Shown here piece by piece: positions 1-13,400 of a stretch of DNA of 64,000 nucleotides. Every line of letters starts with the position of its first letter. Position 1 is the stretch's first letter. The DNA is from a virus. Where the stretch lies: the IMG/VR virus record IMGVR_UViG_3300042197_003184, positions 62,001 through 126,000 of that record; one strand, written 5' to 3'. The notes below the pieces were generated by a model. That model was given only the letters and a program-made list of their open reading frames with translations. It searched no databases and was not told the origin of the DNA. Made by a program: the position numbers and the translations under genes.

Positions 1-1184
1 CTAACGAAGATTGCAATAATAAAGACGCTTATTTTGCGGCATATAGAGAGGCACAAAAATGGGTTAAAGATAGATTAGATGTACCATGGGCTAATACTAC
101 CAATGAAAAAGGACCATTTGTGGGATCTTACAACGTTCCTCCAAATGCGGGTTTGTGGTTATTTAACCATGTGAGATCCACCAATTTTAGTATTACTGAT
201 GCGACATACGAGGTTGTGGATACCTGGCTCGCTATGCCCAGTGGTGTTTCTTATGTGGAAGATTATACTATAGAAATTAGTGGTGATGAAAAAAATATTA
301 AAAGCATTAAAGTACAGGGTACTATCAAAGGCTTAGATATTAAAGCAGACTCTTTGATTAAGGGAGATTCTAGCCTAGTTCCGGACACAGTTGGAAAAAT
401 AGACCTAGCCTCGACCTTAACTTCCAACAAGTCTGGTGGCTCTGTTTCTTTTCCCGACACCAATAATACCTCATCAGTTCAGCCCAATAAATATACCAAT
501 GCTCTTAATGCTTGGCATAGTGGAGTTAAACCACTATTATACAGACGAGCTAGTGCTGGTCTAAACAGAATCAGATATACTGGCGCTATTAATCCTAAAA
601 ATTATTTAAGAGAAAGTCCACCAGAGCAGCCCATTTATAGGATGGATTCATTCCTTAACATAAACCCAGTCTCATCATCAGAGAGCCACGACCCAAAAAG
701 AGGCGTGATTACATACGGTTATGAATTTAATAATAAATATACGGTATTGAGTGGGGTCTTATCTGAAAGCGTTTCGATCAACGATACCGGACCGGCCGAT
801 GTTGTGGCAGAAATTTTTGTATTAGGACGTAAATTAGGGCCGGTGTTACAGTCTTTAGGAGCGAAAACATCCTCCAAGAAAGAAATAAATATAGAGGTTA
901 CAGTTATACCGCCAACGTCCATAGCACAGTACCACATGAACTCTGCTGAATGCCCACTATATTTTAAAGGCACCATTTATTCTCAGATAGACTCATTGGT
1001 AGAGGGGTTGAAACCCTTTGGAATTAACGATACCTCTGTGGTAGTAGCTGCTGGGCCAACGCAGGGACAAGTTTATGTGGAAAGAGATAGTCAATCATGG
1101 AACCCCGTGGAAGGAAGATATACCAGAAGCGTAGCCTGGGTATACCAACACTGCAATAATAATAATTTCTATTTAGACCACTAG
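1..1184 (+). CDS. Virion structural protein, 5'-truncated by window edge
   Basis: The reading frame is open from base 3 with no stop, so the gene starts before the window. A GTG at 120 is an in-frame internal codon and probably not the true start. About 393 residues are visible. I recognise no family. The protein is Ser/Thr/Asn-rich, has no membrane segment, and its last third (ending in the motif VERDSQSWNPVEGRYTRS) looks like a beta-rich phage structural domain. It stops one base before the ATG of the next giant gene, so the two are cotranscribed and probably belong to the same particle structure, tail or baseplate. The role is inferred from position and size. Confidence 0.6.
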   Translation, partial: NEDCNNKDAYFAAYREAQKWVKDRLDVPWANTTNEKGPFVGSYNVPPNAGLWLFNHVRSTNFSITDATYEVVDTWLAMPSGVSYVEDYTIEISGDEKNIKSIKVQGTIKGLDIKADSLIKGDSSLVPDTVGKIDLASTLTSNKSGGSVSFPDTNNTSSVQPNKYTNALNAWHSGVKPLLYRRASAGLNRIRYTGAINPKNYLRESPPEQPIYRMDSFLNINPVSSSESHDPKRGVITYGYEFNNKYTVLSGVLSESVSINDTGPADVVAEIFVLGRKLGPVLQSLGAKTSSKKEINIEVTVIPPTSIAQYHMNSAECPLYFKGTIYSQIDSLVEGLKPFGINDTSVVVAAGPTQGQVYVERDSQSWNPVEGRYTRSVAWVYQHCNNNNFYLDH

Positions 1185-1185
1185 T

Positions 1186-4100
1186 ATGAATACTTGTACA
1201 ACTAATACTAAAGACATTGCACAAACATTGTTTCTAGGAGCTAGTGTAACTAGCTTTTTTTCTAATATGGGATGGTCAGGACAGCCGTCTCAGTTAACGG
1301 TTAATCTGGTTACAGATCAGACCCCGACCGTTTTTTGCTCTAACGACAATCAGTTTGTTGCTCCTGCTGGTTATGATGCGGACAACTATTACTATACGTG
1401 TTCTGGAGACGCTTGTTACGTGGATAGAGATGGTTCCACATGGAACAGTAGTGCCGCTAGTCGAGCACAACTCAGAGCTGATGGTACTACTATTCGTATG
1501 GATGACAAAATGATCCCTGGTAAATTAAGATATAAATTTGTTACCACGAACGGTATTGATCCTTTTGTTTCCAACTATTGGTACAGACAAGATCCTGGTT
1601 TCTTGGGTAGTCCCAATCTAATAAATACTGCTGGTTCTGTGATAGCAACTAAAAATAGTGGCTATGATATTATTGGCACTCCTGTATTTTTTAAAATGGG
1701 CAACTTTTCTTTTGGTGGAATTGTTCAGTCATGGGAGGAAAATCTTGGTAGTGGAGGCAATCAATATAAGGTCGTGATTGATGGTATGCACAGCGTATTG
1801 AGTAGTTGTTATTTGATTGTAGGAAACTATTCCGGAACCATTTTTAGTAAGCTCAATAGTGGTTCGGCATACGGATCTCCCAGAAATTATGTTGGTACAG
1901 GTAATGTTCATGCCGGTTCCATATCTCAGGGTAATATTCCTAATTTATTTAATGTTTATGGTTTTTTAGAGGCTTGTGGTCCAGAGAATTTTGGTGGGTC
2001 TAATTCCAATGACGATGGTTTGTCTGCTGCCAGTATTATGTTGGCTCTTAGAGCGCTAACGTCAACTATCGCTGGTGGTTCAAGGCTCTCTGCCGCTGCT
2101 AGTACTGGAAGTTTTTTGTCCGGACCCAAAACGGCCTTCTCTCCCTATGGACGTATTTTAGTAAAAAAGGCACAGACCTATGATTTTACCCCGATATCAA
2201 CCTCTTTTAATACATGGGGGGTTATCCCGCCACAAGTCAATGCTGAAAACGGAGGAGAATATTGTGAATTTTTGCTGGACTTGTCGGATTTACCAACACC
2301 TCCAGAAGATTTCAGAATAAGGGGTCCGGTAGTTAGTATCACTGATTTTCTTAATAGTGTTTCCGAAGCCACAGGGTATGATTATGGAGTAGACCTGATA
2401 CCCTTATGTTATAATTCTACAATTTATAATGTTATCAAAGTTAGACATTACTCTCGTTTAAAACAACCATCCACCAACGCCATAGCATCTACTGTTAAAA
2501 GCCTATACGACAGCGGATATAACGTATCATCTAGCACAATAGGAAAAGAAAAAAACGAAAGTCCAGCTAGATGTGTTTTGGTTGGCGGACCACAGCAAAG
2601 ACTATACCAAGCCAAAGCCTATAGACTGGCCTTTACACAAACAAATTTCATATACGATCCCAATAATGGTCGATTTGTAGACTACTTAGCTCTGGGTAAG
2701 ATAACTGCTAGCTATAGCTGTACCCCAGGTAGTAATAGTCTGACCAGAAACACATCGTCATCACCATTTAGGTTCGGGAAGATTAAATTTCCATCATGGC
2801 TATCCACAAGAAATCCATCACTATCTTCCTCAATAAACGGAGGACTAAGTGCTTTATTTGCCGATGATGAGACTATAAAAAATAATGTAGATGGTATTAA
2901 GTTTTCGGATATGGACACGAACTGGTCCGATTCAGAGATTGCCCCCGCTGGATACGCTCGTATAGCTGGTAACTATGAAAAATCCAGAAAATTTACATAT
3001 ACTTACGCATCAACATGGGGAACATCTGTTCCGCCAGCCAAGCTGAGTGTTCAAACAGACGGTAATGTCTCTTATATCTCAAAACCCCACACGCAAAGAT
3101 TCTTCCCTTTGTATAAAGACACCATATGTCCATTTTTTGGTTTTATGATGGACAAAGATGTTGATATTTCTACGTCTGCTGGTAATCGAGACCTTAGACG
3201 AGTTAGACCAGTCTTTTTGGATACATGGACCGGTCAAATCTGTGTGCTTTTTAGAGCTTCTGAGCTACCTTTGACCAGAGCTAATCTGAACGGACTATAC
3301 GGCGGGTACGGTTTATTCACCAGAGTTGCCAATCAAGTTAATGGCGCTGGTTTGTCTAGCACCTCGGGCAGTGGGTCTGGTGGTTCTGGAACAACATCAT
3401 CGACGAATATAGCTTCTGACAGAAAGGATTGGTTTTTTGTTATTACAGAATCAGAGATGAGAGCCGCTATGGTCGGGTCTGATGAGTTTTTGGTTTATTC
3501 ACTGGCCAAGCAATACAAAACAGACCTCTTCATCATGTTGAATTATGCTTACTATGCTAGTAAAGTTTTGGAATATCAACAAGCAGGAGTTGCCAATCCT
3601 CAAGCTAAAGCCAGAGCAGATACCAACTGGGAGTTTAGTCCAGCTAGAACAAACGTTTCTAATCCAGTATTAGGTGACCAGCCCATACATAATGATAGGG
3701 GTGACGGTTACGGAACAACCGACGAAAGCGCAAGACAAGACTTTGAAATTTTGCATGGATTTGTGAAAAATATAGCAGAAACCTATTATGGCAAAAAATA
3801 TATGGTGGCCGCTCCCTATGTTTCTGCTAGAAAAGACCAGTCGTACTCTAGTACTTTATCTACGGCGGTTGGTACTGCTTATGTGTACAGAGGCGGAGCG
3901 AGACTGACATATAATTATCAGCCTACCAATGACGGGGCATGGGAGGAATATGGAAATATTATAGATGACAGCATAGCTGTTGGAGCCAAAGAATGGCTTA
4001 GCTTAACCAATGAGCAAGGATTAATACAGCCTATTTTGGGATACAATGCATCCGACAGTTTTGACAATGCCAGATACCAGATGTGCAGAAGTGCTAACAC

Positions 4101-7100
4101 AGCCAATATTGACAATGCTCTTAATCCTTATTTTAATTACTATTCGTGGGAAAGATTAAAATTAGCAAAGCTCGGTAATTGTACCAGAAGTGATTTTATA
4201 TATCCTTCTTTGAATACTTCAAAATTAGATGCTTCTAGTTATGTTTTAATCAATACCGGACAAACAACAAATGACGCTTTCGGTGACGGCTCGGTGTCTT
4301 TATCTAAAAGAAAATTATATGTACAAACCCAAGTTTCAGATAAGTTTGTGTTCTTGGATCCCGAACAATTAAGAGATCCTAGAATAATAGTTGATGCTCC
4401 GTCTTTGACGCTTAATTCTTCTAGCGAAAGCTTTCAAGAGGATCCTAGCAAAAGCATGGTGTCTAACATAGCTGCTGAAGATTTGGCTATATATTTACGC
4501 TCCAAACCACCAGCCGATTGGGACTGTGAATTTATTAATTTGCAAACACAACGTATCGCTAAAGTTTTTACTAAGTATGGTTACGGTAGAGATAGCGGTC
4601 TAGACCGCAACACATCTGCTCGCAATGTTCGACTCGGCCCAAAGATGGCTCATCCGTTTTTTGCTGGTATACCCATTAAGTCTAATCAGTTTAATTATGG
4701 TCCATGGACTAATTATCCTGCTATTGATATTAATAATGAGGGTATTTTTCCTGATCATAACAATAGTCAGGCTATTAGCGCTATTAATAATTGGGTATTA
4801 CCAACAAACGTAGAGGTGGTTCCTGATTTTGTGCCCTGGAACTATGGAGGAATGAGCTTTCTAGATAGGGTCGCTTATAAAGAAGTAAAAAGTAGAATTA
4901 ATTATCAGTCTATCATCGAGACCGCTAATATTGAGATGGCCGGATTACCAATCTTTAATATTGGGGGAGCCTTCAATGATCAGGCTTTAAATAATGTTTT
5001 TCCTGTGACTGTCAGTACAGAAAATTTATATTACTCAGAAATTAAACGAACACTACCGGCCGGAGATTTTTCTGGATCTATAACAGAATTCAATCAGCTA
5101 TTAGATATAGATAACTGGACATACTCATCTATATCTACGCTAACATATAGCACATTAAAAACAACATATAATCACGGCTCCAATAGTCCTATTATTACTC
5201 ATATTAATATAGATATAGGATCCAATGGCATAAAAAGCTCGTATGGATTTAGAACCTATACTAGAAAACTTAGCTTATTTAATAAGGAATATTCTGATAG
5301 ACTAAAAAAGACAAGACAAGAGGCCATAGCACGAGATAGACAATTAGCTAAAATTAATCAACAGTTAATAAGTTCCAGATTTGCTCAAAGTAGCGACTTG
5401 GAAGCTCAAAGAAAAAGACAAGATACTAATTTGTCATCTATGAGGAGCAAATTAGCTGATTGGAGTCCTGTTGAAGTTATAGTAGCCTCTGCTGCTCCAT
5501 ATATCAAAGAACCCATAAGAAGTCCTAAATACGAAGCTGAGCAAAATAGTGTTATAGCACCAAAAGATTCTACTGGATCGTCGTCTTCTGTGTCCTATAG
5601 CGTACCATCAGATAATGATATCGGAACCAATGGTATTGTGAGTGATGGATTAGGTGAAGACGCTACTCGTATACCATATATGAGCAGTCGAGGACGAATG
5701 AAAACCCTAGCTCAAATCTATCAAATATCCGAATTGGATAACTTTTTACAGCAAGATTATGGAAGCAAATCGGCTATGAGTTTGGATGGTTTGTTTTCTC
5801 CTATATCTTTTTATCCTACAGATAATTTGTCTACTTTTAGTTTATCTAAATATGAAAGAAACACTTGTCCTGTTTGCAAAGGTACTGGTCAACGCACTTT
5901 GGATTTCAAAAAATTTAGTTCAACCGCGACCCTTAACGGAGGAACAACAGGAACCTACATTATTCCATGTAATGCTTGTTGTGATCCGTCTGATAAATTG
6001 CACTCTAAACTATATGCTAATAATTTTAAAAAGATATCCTCTCAGGCTTTACCTCCATATATTGTAACCAATGACACAGACATAAATGCTATTACTAATC
6101 TTAAAAATCTGACCGGTAGCGATTCTTACAATGGCTCGAATATTCCCATAAATCTGATTAGTTTACAGCCAATAGTTGTGCCTTATAGCGAATTTAAAAA
6201 TCCCAATATACAAAACTATGAGGGATCTCATCCAGAAGGGTACCACGGAGATCTTAAGGTCGGAACAAAAACTAGAATTTTTAAGGATCGATCTAGACAC
6301 AGTATATCTATTGTTGCTAGATCTGCTGTGCCACAAAAGGTATTGCAAATTTACAATACTATCGATGATCCTAAGTATATTGTTGAGTATGGTTCTGGTG
6401 GAGCAAAATATAATCCGGCTTTTTTTCATAAAGACTTAGCAGCAATAAAAAATCTTAAAGAAATAGACGCAACTAATTATGCCTCTACTGATGCAGAAAA
6501 TAACCAAAGATTTATAGGCTTTAGGGGGCCTCTGGTGGTTCATGGTTGGGGCTACGACACAGAAGGATACCCTGTGCCTAATGCAGCCGATGAGCCATTA
6601 GACATTGATCAGTATAATAGACCAAAAAGATTTAAAACAAAAATAACTCTTGGCAGCATGGTACAATACAAAGACCTGATGGTGGGTGATGTTTTTAGGA
6701 TAGCTATGGGTACTCAAGACTTAATTAAAGCTAAAAATTTAGAGATTCAAAACACCATAGGATACGGTCCAGGTGGCATAACCTCAACTACTTCTGTACA
6801 GAGAGTAACATACGAAGATGACCTAAAGGATCCCGGCGGTTTTGATGAAAATTATAAAGGTAGTATTATTAGTAAAACTCAGAGATACGATGCTACTAGT
6901 GGCATGTGGACAGAAAAACGCAAACTCAAAGAGTTTTATCTCAATTGGGCAGAACATCCAGAAAGTTGGCCCGTTGGTCCGGTTGATCTTAGATGGGACG
7001 AGAATAGGAAAGTTTGGACAGCCCAAAACCCAATCCCACAATACAAGCTCGTATACGTTACGCTTGAAGAAGACCTGCTAATAGGACCTAACACCACAGA

Positions 7101-7485
7101 GACATATTCTGCTAAAGGGTTTTTGGATGATGTAGAATATTCGGCTATTCCTTTAAATAACGGGTATCGTAGGATGGTTTTTGTCAGAGATAGAGCGGCT
7201 TATACCGCACCCAGAGGAGCTAAATTATTATGCAGATATGATTCGGATTCTGGTTATTACGAGCCAGTAAGCAAACCTTCTTTTTCTGTTATGGGCTTTA
7301 TAGGACAAGGTTCTGCCACAATCAGTATGTCTTATTTGGAGGGTATCAAAAAAGGGGAGAATGCGCCAACGATGCAAGTGGTTTACGACAATCCTCTGGG
7401 TTTTGAAATATCTTCGGACAACGAACAAAAGGGTATTTTTACTTTTATGGGTGGCAAATGGGCTTTAACAGCTACTAAGGGATAA
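1186..7485 (+). CDS. Giant virion structural protein (2099 aa)
   Basis: A 2099-residue protein starting with ATG one base after the previous stop. No signal peptide or membrane span is visible. A Ser/Gly linker lies near residues 724-743 and a charged coiled-coil-like stretch (DRLKKTRQEAIARDRQLAK) near 1368-1425. Near 1560-1597 is a small metal-binding-like element with CPVCKGTG followed about 33 residues later by CNACC, which resembles the CxxCxGxG repeats of DnaJ zinc fingers. Size and position in the late block point to a baseplate, tail or spike component. No enzyme motif was seen. The family is unrecognised and the virion role is inferred. Confidence 0.65.
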   Translation: MNTCTTNTKDIAQTLFLGASVTSFFSNMGWSGQPSQLTVNLVTDQTPTVFCSNDNQFVAPAGYDADNYYYTCSGDACYVDRDGSTWNSSAASRAQLRADGTTIRMDDKMIPGKLRYKFVTTNGIDPFVSNYWYRQDPGFLGSPNLINTAGSVIATKNSGYDIIGTPVFFKMGNFSFGGIVQSWEENLGSGGNQYKVVIDGMHSVLSSCYLIVGNYSGTIFSKLNSGSAYGSPRNYVGTGNVHAGSISQGNIPNLFNVYGFLEACGPENFGGSNSNDDGLSAASIMLALRALTSTIAGGSRLSAAASTGSFLSGPKTAFSPYGRILVKKAQTYDFTPISTSFNTWGVIPPQVNAENGGEYCEFLLDLSDLPTPPEDFRIRGPVVSITDFLNSVSEATGYDYGVDLIPLCYNSTIYNVIKVRHYSRLKQPSTNAIASTVKSLYDSGYNVSSSTIGKEKNESPARCVLVGGPQQRLYQAKAYRLAFTQTNFIYDPNNGRFVDYLALGKITASYSCTPGSNSLTRNTSSSPFRFGKIKFPSWLSTRNPSLSSSINGGLSALFADDETIKNNVDGIKFSDMDTNWSDSEIAPAGYARIAGNYEKSRKFTYTYASTWGTSVPPAKLSVQTDGNVSYISKPHTQRFFPLYKDTICPFFGFMMDKDVDISTSAGNRDLRRVRPVFLDTWTGQICVLFRASELPLTRANLNGLYGGYGLFTRVANQVNGAGLSSTSGSGSGGSGTTSSTNIASDRKDWFFVITESEMRAAMVGSDEFLVYSLAKQYKTDLFIMLNYAYYASKVLEYQQAGVANPQAKARADTNWEFSPARTNVSNPVLGDQPIHNDRGDGYGTTDESARQDFEILHGFVKNIAETYYGKKYMVAAPYVSARKDQSYSSTLSTAVGTAYVYRGGARLTYNYQPTNDGAWEEYGNIIDDSIAVGAKEWLSLTNEQGLIQPILGYNASDSFDNARYQMCRSANTANIDNALNPYFNYYSWERLKLAKLGNCTRSDFIYPSLNTSKLDASSYVLINTGQTTNDAFGDGSVSLSKRKLYVQTQVSDKFVFLDPEQLRDPRIIVDAPSLTLNSSSESFQEDPSKSMVSNIAAEDLAIYLRSKPPADWDCEFINLQTQRIAKVFTKYGYGRDSGLDRNTSARNVRLGPKMAHPFFAGIPIKSNQFNYGPWTNYPAIDINNEGIFPDHNNSQAISAINNWVLPTNVEVVPDFVPWNYGGMSFLDRVAYKEVKSRINYQSIIETANIEMAGLPIFNIGGAFNDQALNNVFPVTVSTENLYYSEIKRTLPAGDFSGSITEFNQLLDIDNWTYSSISTLTYSTLKTTYNHGSNSPIITHINIDIGSNGIKSSYGFRTYTRKLSLFNKEYSDRLKKTRQEAIARDRQLAKINQQLISSRFAQSSDLEAQRKRQDTNLSSMRSKLADWSPVEVIVASAAPYIKEPIRSPKYEAEQNSVIAPKDSTGSSSSVSYSVPSDNDIGTNGIVSDGLGEDATRIPYMSSRGRMKTLAQIYQISELDNFLQQDYGSKSAMSLDGLFSPISFYPTDNLSTFSLSKYERNTCPVCKGTGQRTLDFKKFSSTATLNGGTTGTYIIPCNACCDPSDKLHSKLYANNFKKISSQALPPYIVTNDTDINAITNLKNLTGSDSYNGSNIPINLISLQPIVVPYSEFKNPNIQNYEGSHPEGYHGDLKVGTKTRIFKDRSRHSISIVARSAVPQKVLQIYNTIDDPKYIVEYGSGGAKYNPAFFHKDLAAIKNLKEIDATNYASTDAENNQRFIGFRGPLVVHGWGYDTEGYPVPNAADEPLDIDQYNRPKRFKTKITLGSMVQYKDLMVGDVFRIAMGTQDLIKAKNLEIQNTIGYGPGGITSTTSVQRVTYEDDLKDPGGFDENYKGSIISKTQRYDATSGMWTEKRKLKEFYLNWAEHPESWPVGPVDLRWDENRKVWTAQNPIPQYKLVYVTLEEDLLIGPNTTETYSAKGFLDDVEYSAIPLNNGYRRMVFVRDRAAYTAPRGAKLLCRYDSDSGYYEPVSKPSFSVMGFIGQGSATISMSYLEGIKKGENAPTMQVVYDNPLGFEISSDNEQKGIFTFMGGKWALTATKG

Positions 7486-7490
7486 TACCA

Positions 7491-10400
7491 GTGTATGCAG
7501 ACAGAAACGACAACTCTTGTAATATATATGATTCTTCTTTTTTAGGAGACCTGAAACCATATACGTTTTTTGAAGATGATGCGTCTTTTGGATTCAAATA
7601 CGAAGACGGATCTCAGTCTACTGGCTTAGGTAGTAGATTATCATACATAAAAACCATAATAGATTCCAATACTCCTGCTTCTACTGATATTGACGATATT
7701 TGGTTGCCAGCTATAATAGACACTGGATCCTATGTCAATAATAAACAGGTTCTGATGGGTACTGTTATAGGTAATAGTGTTTTTGGGATAGAAAATGTCT
7801 TATCGTTTAGTAATCTTAAATTCAAAAATTGGAATATGCCTTCTGATGTTCAGCTTTCAATAGATTGGTTTATTAATACAGACCTATCTCCTATTGATAT
7901 AGATTATGGATTATTGTGTTGGTATAAAAAAAACACCAATCATGATCAAACCCATACTATCGAGAATGTGCCATCTAATATACCGCTTAAGTGTACAGTG
8001 GCCGTTAGTTATACCGAAAATGGTCAAACATATGAAATTCCAAAAGATACTATTGTTATTAAAATCGATAACTATAAACTAGAAAGAAAAGACACAAACG
8101 CCGTTATTGTATCCGACACAGTACGACCAAATCCCAATAGAATATTTCAATTTTCTAAGGTCACAAATTTTACATCACTAAGTATTTTTAAGATAGTAGA
8201 TAAGACTAACACCGTCGCCAGTAGTCTTAGTTCGTATAGTCTCTGGATACCAGACGGGGATGTGAATAGTTTCTATAATTCGTCTAAAGATAAAGCCAAA
8301 AGAATTTCAAAAAATATAGTATCTCAGACATATCTTTCCCCATCACTATATCACATATATAGATCTTTGTACCAAGCTCTTACCGTTAAAAAAATCAGAC
8401 CCTCGGTACCCGGATCGTCTCCATTAGATAAATCACAGTCTGGCAGACTTCGTAAGCTGTGTTCTTTTTTGGCAACATCACCGCTTATAGATAAGGTGTC
8501 TATTAATAGGCTCATAGATTCTTCTTTATATGATCAAATTTATAGTACCTATATATATGGTACTAACCCTAATACAGAAAAACAAGACCTAGTAAATGTT
8601 TTGTGTACCATATTTCAAAAATACCGCAATGAATCAATTAATTGGGGTAAAAAAAACCTATCAAATAACTACGTGTCTTCTAAACAAGAGCTATTCAATA
8701 AATTAACACAGAAATACGGCGCGTTCCTATCTATTAGCGGATCTAAAAATATAGACTTTGTACCTCCTTTATCTAATGGCGCCCACGCTCTTATCAATAT
8801 GGGTATTAGAACTTTTGTATCTAAAGCTGGATCTGGACCGTTTTATAACAACTGCTCTATTACATTGGGCAATATCAAAGCCCATACTAATATGTCTACA
8901 ACAAAATCTGAATGTCAATTTGCTTATATCAAAGAAAACAATACAGAAGAACCTTTGAAAACCCTTCCTCTAGCAGATATATCGATCAAGAGAAAAGATA
9001 AGCTCAAATTAGATATCGGTCCTGATCTGATATTACCGACTAATAGCAGTTACGATTTTAGTGTTTCAGATCTAGATAGTACAACAGCTACGGCTTATTG
9101 GTTTTTGCCGGATGGCCCTGACTGTATAAGATTTTCAGACTACAATATTACTCCAGCCCAAAGAGGAGGTAGACTATGGAGATTTAAGTCTTCCACTCAA
9201 ACAAATCCTACTATTTATACGAAAGATAGGGGGTGTTATACCCTGAGTTGTGTAGCCACAGAATCAGGAGCATTAAGAAAAAGCGATAGTATTAATGTAT
9301 ATGTTGTAGATGGTAATGGTGAGTATGCCCCAGGCAAAACCCCAACAGTCTTTGGTGGTTCAGACAATACTGTGTCTACTGAATATAAATGTATGTGCCC
9401 TAATTGGAGACAAATAGCAATCAACAAAAGAGGCATGGTTTGGTTCATTGATACCGATATGTATGTTACCCTTCAAGGGGCAGTGAGTTGGCTCAGAACT
9501 CCCGAACGATGTATAAATAAACAGATTCCTTTAGAGTATTTTACAGAATTAGACAGTGGTGGCTCATTAAAAGCTTCTATTGTGAATGCCAATGCTAATT
9601 TATCTATTAACCTTAACGCCAATAGTACTGTCATTAAGTTAAGTTATATTAGTTTACAAAACATGAGAGATAAAGATACTATTAATAGTGATAACTCAAT
9701 TACCAAATATAATGCTTGTGGTAGTTTTCATGAAGACAGAATATATCGCAAAAGAGAAACATTTTCTTCTAGTCAAGGAGCCATTACCGGAGCTATGCGA
9801 TATTATCGAAAATTTGACCATAGAGAATCATATTATAAATATACTACAGACAATAATATTGATTGGTTTATTTCTAATGAAACTGTTGAATTTAATTTTC
9901 CTCCACTATCTACTGTTTTTTCTCCTTCTGTACCTAGTTATGGAGGATATTCTCAACAAGTAATAAAAGATCTTGGCATAGACATCCCGTATCACCCGAT
10001 AAGAATTAATGATCAAGATGAGGTTTATGCCTCCGCTTCTAATCTTACCTGGGATTGTCCAGTGGGTTTAATGTGCGACGAACCAGCACACATGCCAGCT
10101 CTTTCCGACCACAATGATATGGGAGGTTCAGACCCAAACATTCGGTGTCATCTCAAAGAAATACCTATTAGTAATAGCTTAACATTCACAAAAGGATATT
10201 TTCATCCGGGATCGGGATGGATATATAATAATGATTCCAGATATGCTGAATTCAATAATAAAACATCGGTACAAAAATATCGTACAGAAGATTATGGATC
10301 TTATATCTTTTCTGGCACTAGCATTACGGATCTCAAGTCGTCTTATAACGACAAAGATAATATTTCTAATTTTATAGGCTCAAAAATCAGATTCAATGGA

Positions 10401-13400
10401 TCTATACCTTACAGCTCGACTTACGGCCTAGCCAGATACTATGGGTATCGATTGCCGAATGGTTATCTAAGAGGTATGATGCCCTATCAAGACGATATGT
10501 ATGTTGATGGAGAAGGTTTTTCGTATGTAGATTTTGTTTGTCCTTACGGAGATTATAGCAAATACTACAGTCTTATAGACCATCCGGACACTAGTAGTCT
10601 GACCATAGAAGACATAGAAGTGCGTGTTAATTTTTTGAATTATCCTAATCCCAAAAATCTAGTTATGTATTTGGAGGTTACCGGTAATAGTATGCCAAAT
10701 CCACAACCAGACTACACTAAGTTTTATAGAGAATACAAGGACGCTAGTACTCTTGGTCCAGTAGAATTACAAAACTATATTGGTGCCCTAAATACGATGA
10801 ATAGCGGCAATAGACTATATTTATTAAATGGAGACAATATAGATAATTATGGCTACTTTTTTTCCCTCAAGTTTTCCGATAACTATGGGAATAACGTAGT
10901 TCTAGATGATAAAAATAAAAAAACGACCAATATTTATGGAGACCAGGATATAGCTGATAGTTCCGTTCCGGTTAGACCCACCCTGTCTGCTCCAGGATAT
11001 AATGATTTAGATGTATCAAGATATGTTAACATCATTAATAATAATAACATGGTTATTCCTTCCTGTTCTTTTAGCAAATTTCGTGGCATGAATTTAACAG
11101 GTACGACATTTACGCTTTATGTTGGTACGACAGAAGAAACGGAACAAAGCTCTGCAAAAGATTATACAAGTGGCAATAATAATCTTTCTGGTTTGAGTAC
11201 TATTTATAATAGTCCTAACTCTAATAGTATAGTCAATAATATTTGTAGTTGGGAAATTATAGTACACACCAAGAAGAATAAACAATTTAATACTGCGGAT
11301 ATTTTAGGATTAATAAGTTATAGTGATCACAAAACCTACGATGGATATAATTTTATATGTGACATGACCAATAAGGAGTATATGATACCTTTTGTGAATA
11401 TGAATGCTCCTTTTAATTATTTAGCCAACATCAACTCTTGCTCATCTTCTGATCCGGACGACGCTTCTAAATCATTAACGTACAGAAAAATTGAATTTCC
11501 TTTCTTTTACTTACCGTTTACTCCATTCTTTACTCTTGTAGGCGCTTTGGTCGCCACCTTTGAGTTGCAACAAATTTTTGGGGCTGGAGGAAGATCTGAT
11601 CCTGTTGTAAATATGTTACTGGATCTTAGTTTTCAAAGGAGACAAGCAGAAGTGGAGAGCGCTGTTTTTCAGCCAATCTATACTAATTATGGCTATCCCT
11701 ACAAGGCTCCCGTTCAGATTAGTACAGACAACACTAACTGGGTACACTCTGACGTATCTATTTTCAAATATGACCACTGCCCTATTCTGACACAAAACAA
11801 ATACAAGTATATTAAATTAACTAGTAATTTTGGTATGGCTAAATTTATAGCTAAAAAAATTAAGTCTCTAAGAGAACTTATTGATCCAAAAACCATATGC
11901 GCTTCAATAACAGTCGCAACAGTACCACCAGCAGGATTGTCCGTAAGCGACACAGCAGGTAATCAGCATACATTTTATCAGGACGATATGGTAGAAGTTA
12001 ATGGAACGGTCTATGTTGTCAAATCTCAAAACTGGGTCGTGGCCCCAGACACCGCGTCTTTGCAATACTTGGCGACCAATAAAGTTGCTGGCAACACCAC
12101 ATTTACACAAGCTTATATTAGCGCTAAACAATTAGTTATGATAGATGGCGCTAGGGCATACTATTATTTTAGTGAAAATGATAATATAAAACACACAGAT
12201 GGTTCTACTAAGATAAATAAAAAAGCATTAATTAATATAGGTGGTCAATACAAAACGATACTAACCTTATCAGATCCGATACCCAACGATATACTAGAGA
12301 TATATAAAAACGATAATGACTCAAATGTTATTTTAGTTTATAAAGACTACATCACAGACAAAGACCTTGCACCAATCAGCAAATGGTCTTTTGCTAAAAC
12401 AGCACAACAAAGATCGGTTAACTTTCCAGTATTTCACTACCACTCGGCCCTTGGAGAAGGGTCATGGAGTTACGGTACTAATTTTTTGGAACCAGAAATT
12501 TTCCAGAAACTCTATCTATATGATAATGAGATATTAGATGCACCTGAAATGCTAGATTGTAAATATAATAATAAATATAAACCATATGATATTTCTGTTA
12601 TAGATGCTAGTAATGGAAATATTACTAAACTTATATTTGACCCTAAAAACGACGATGCAAAAAACAGCCTAACTGGTTATGCTTTTTCTACTAATGATTT
12701 TGGTTTAAATATACACGATAATTTTCTAGTCAACCATAAAATAATATCTCCCGTTAAATTTCAGGAAATAGAAAAAATTCTTAAACAGAATGTCGTGCTT
12801 GAATCTTCCAATGGTGCTCCGTTTTTTATGGACTTGAAATCCGATAAGTTTAAGTCTATACCAGCTTCAGGAGAGATTATTATAGAAGATGATTTTATAT
12901 CCAAAACACCACTCCCCAAACTGACAACAAGCGAACTTACTATGATTAGCGACAGACTCGCTACTCTAGAAAGCAGTATAAAAACTAGACTAACAGAATA
13001 CCATAAAACTCCGGAGGATCCTATAGACTGCCTTGCCTCTGAGCCAACTTCGGATTGTCCCAAGAAAGAATTATTGTCCACAATAAATAACTTAACAGAC
13101 GAGAGAAATAGCCTAAGAACGGTTTTATCGCAGAATGATAACGCCATAGATGGGCTGTCTTCTGTTTCTAGGACCATAACCCAGGATTCTACAACTAAGA
13201 AAATAAATATTCAATACGACTATAAAAACTACTATTGGATTAATATAGATAAAAATCAAGAATTTTTCCAATCGCAGGACGCTATACCAAAAATCTTATA
13301 TAAGATCAGATATAATTGTGTTCCAGTTGTAGAATTTTACACCCCACCGGCTTGTGATAGTATTTGCGGATCTTCTAGGCAGGGAAGTTTAAATACCAAT

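Noticed and set aside
120-1184. GTG at 120 as the true start of the first gene
   Set aside because: The frame is open upstream to the window edge with plausible coding sequence, so the gene is truncated by the window.
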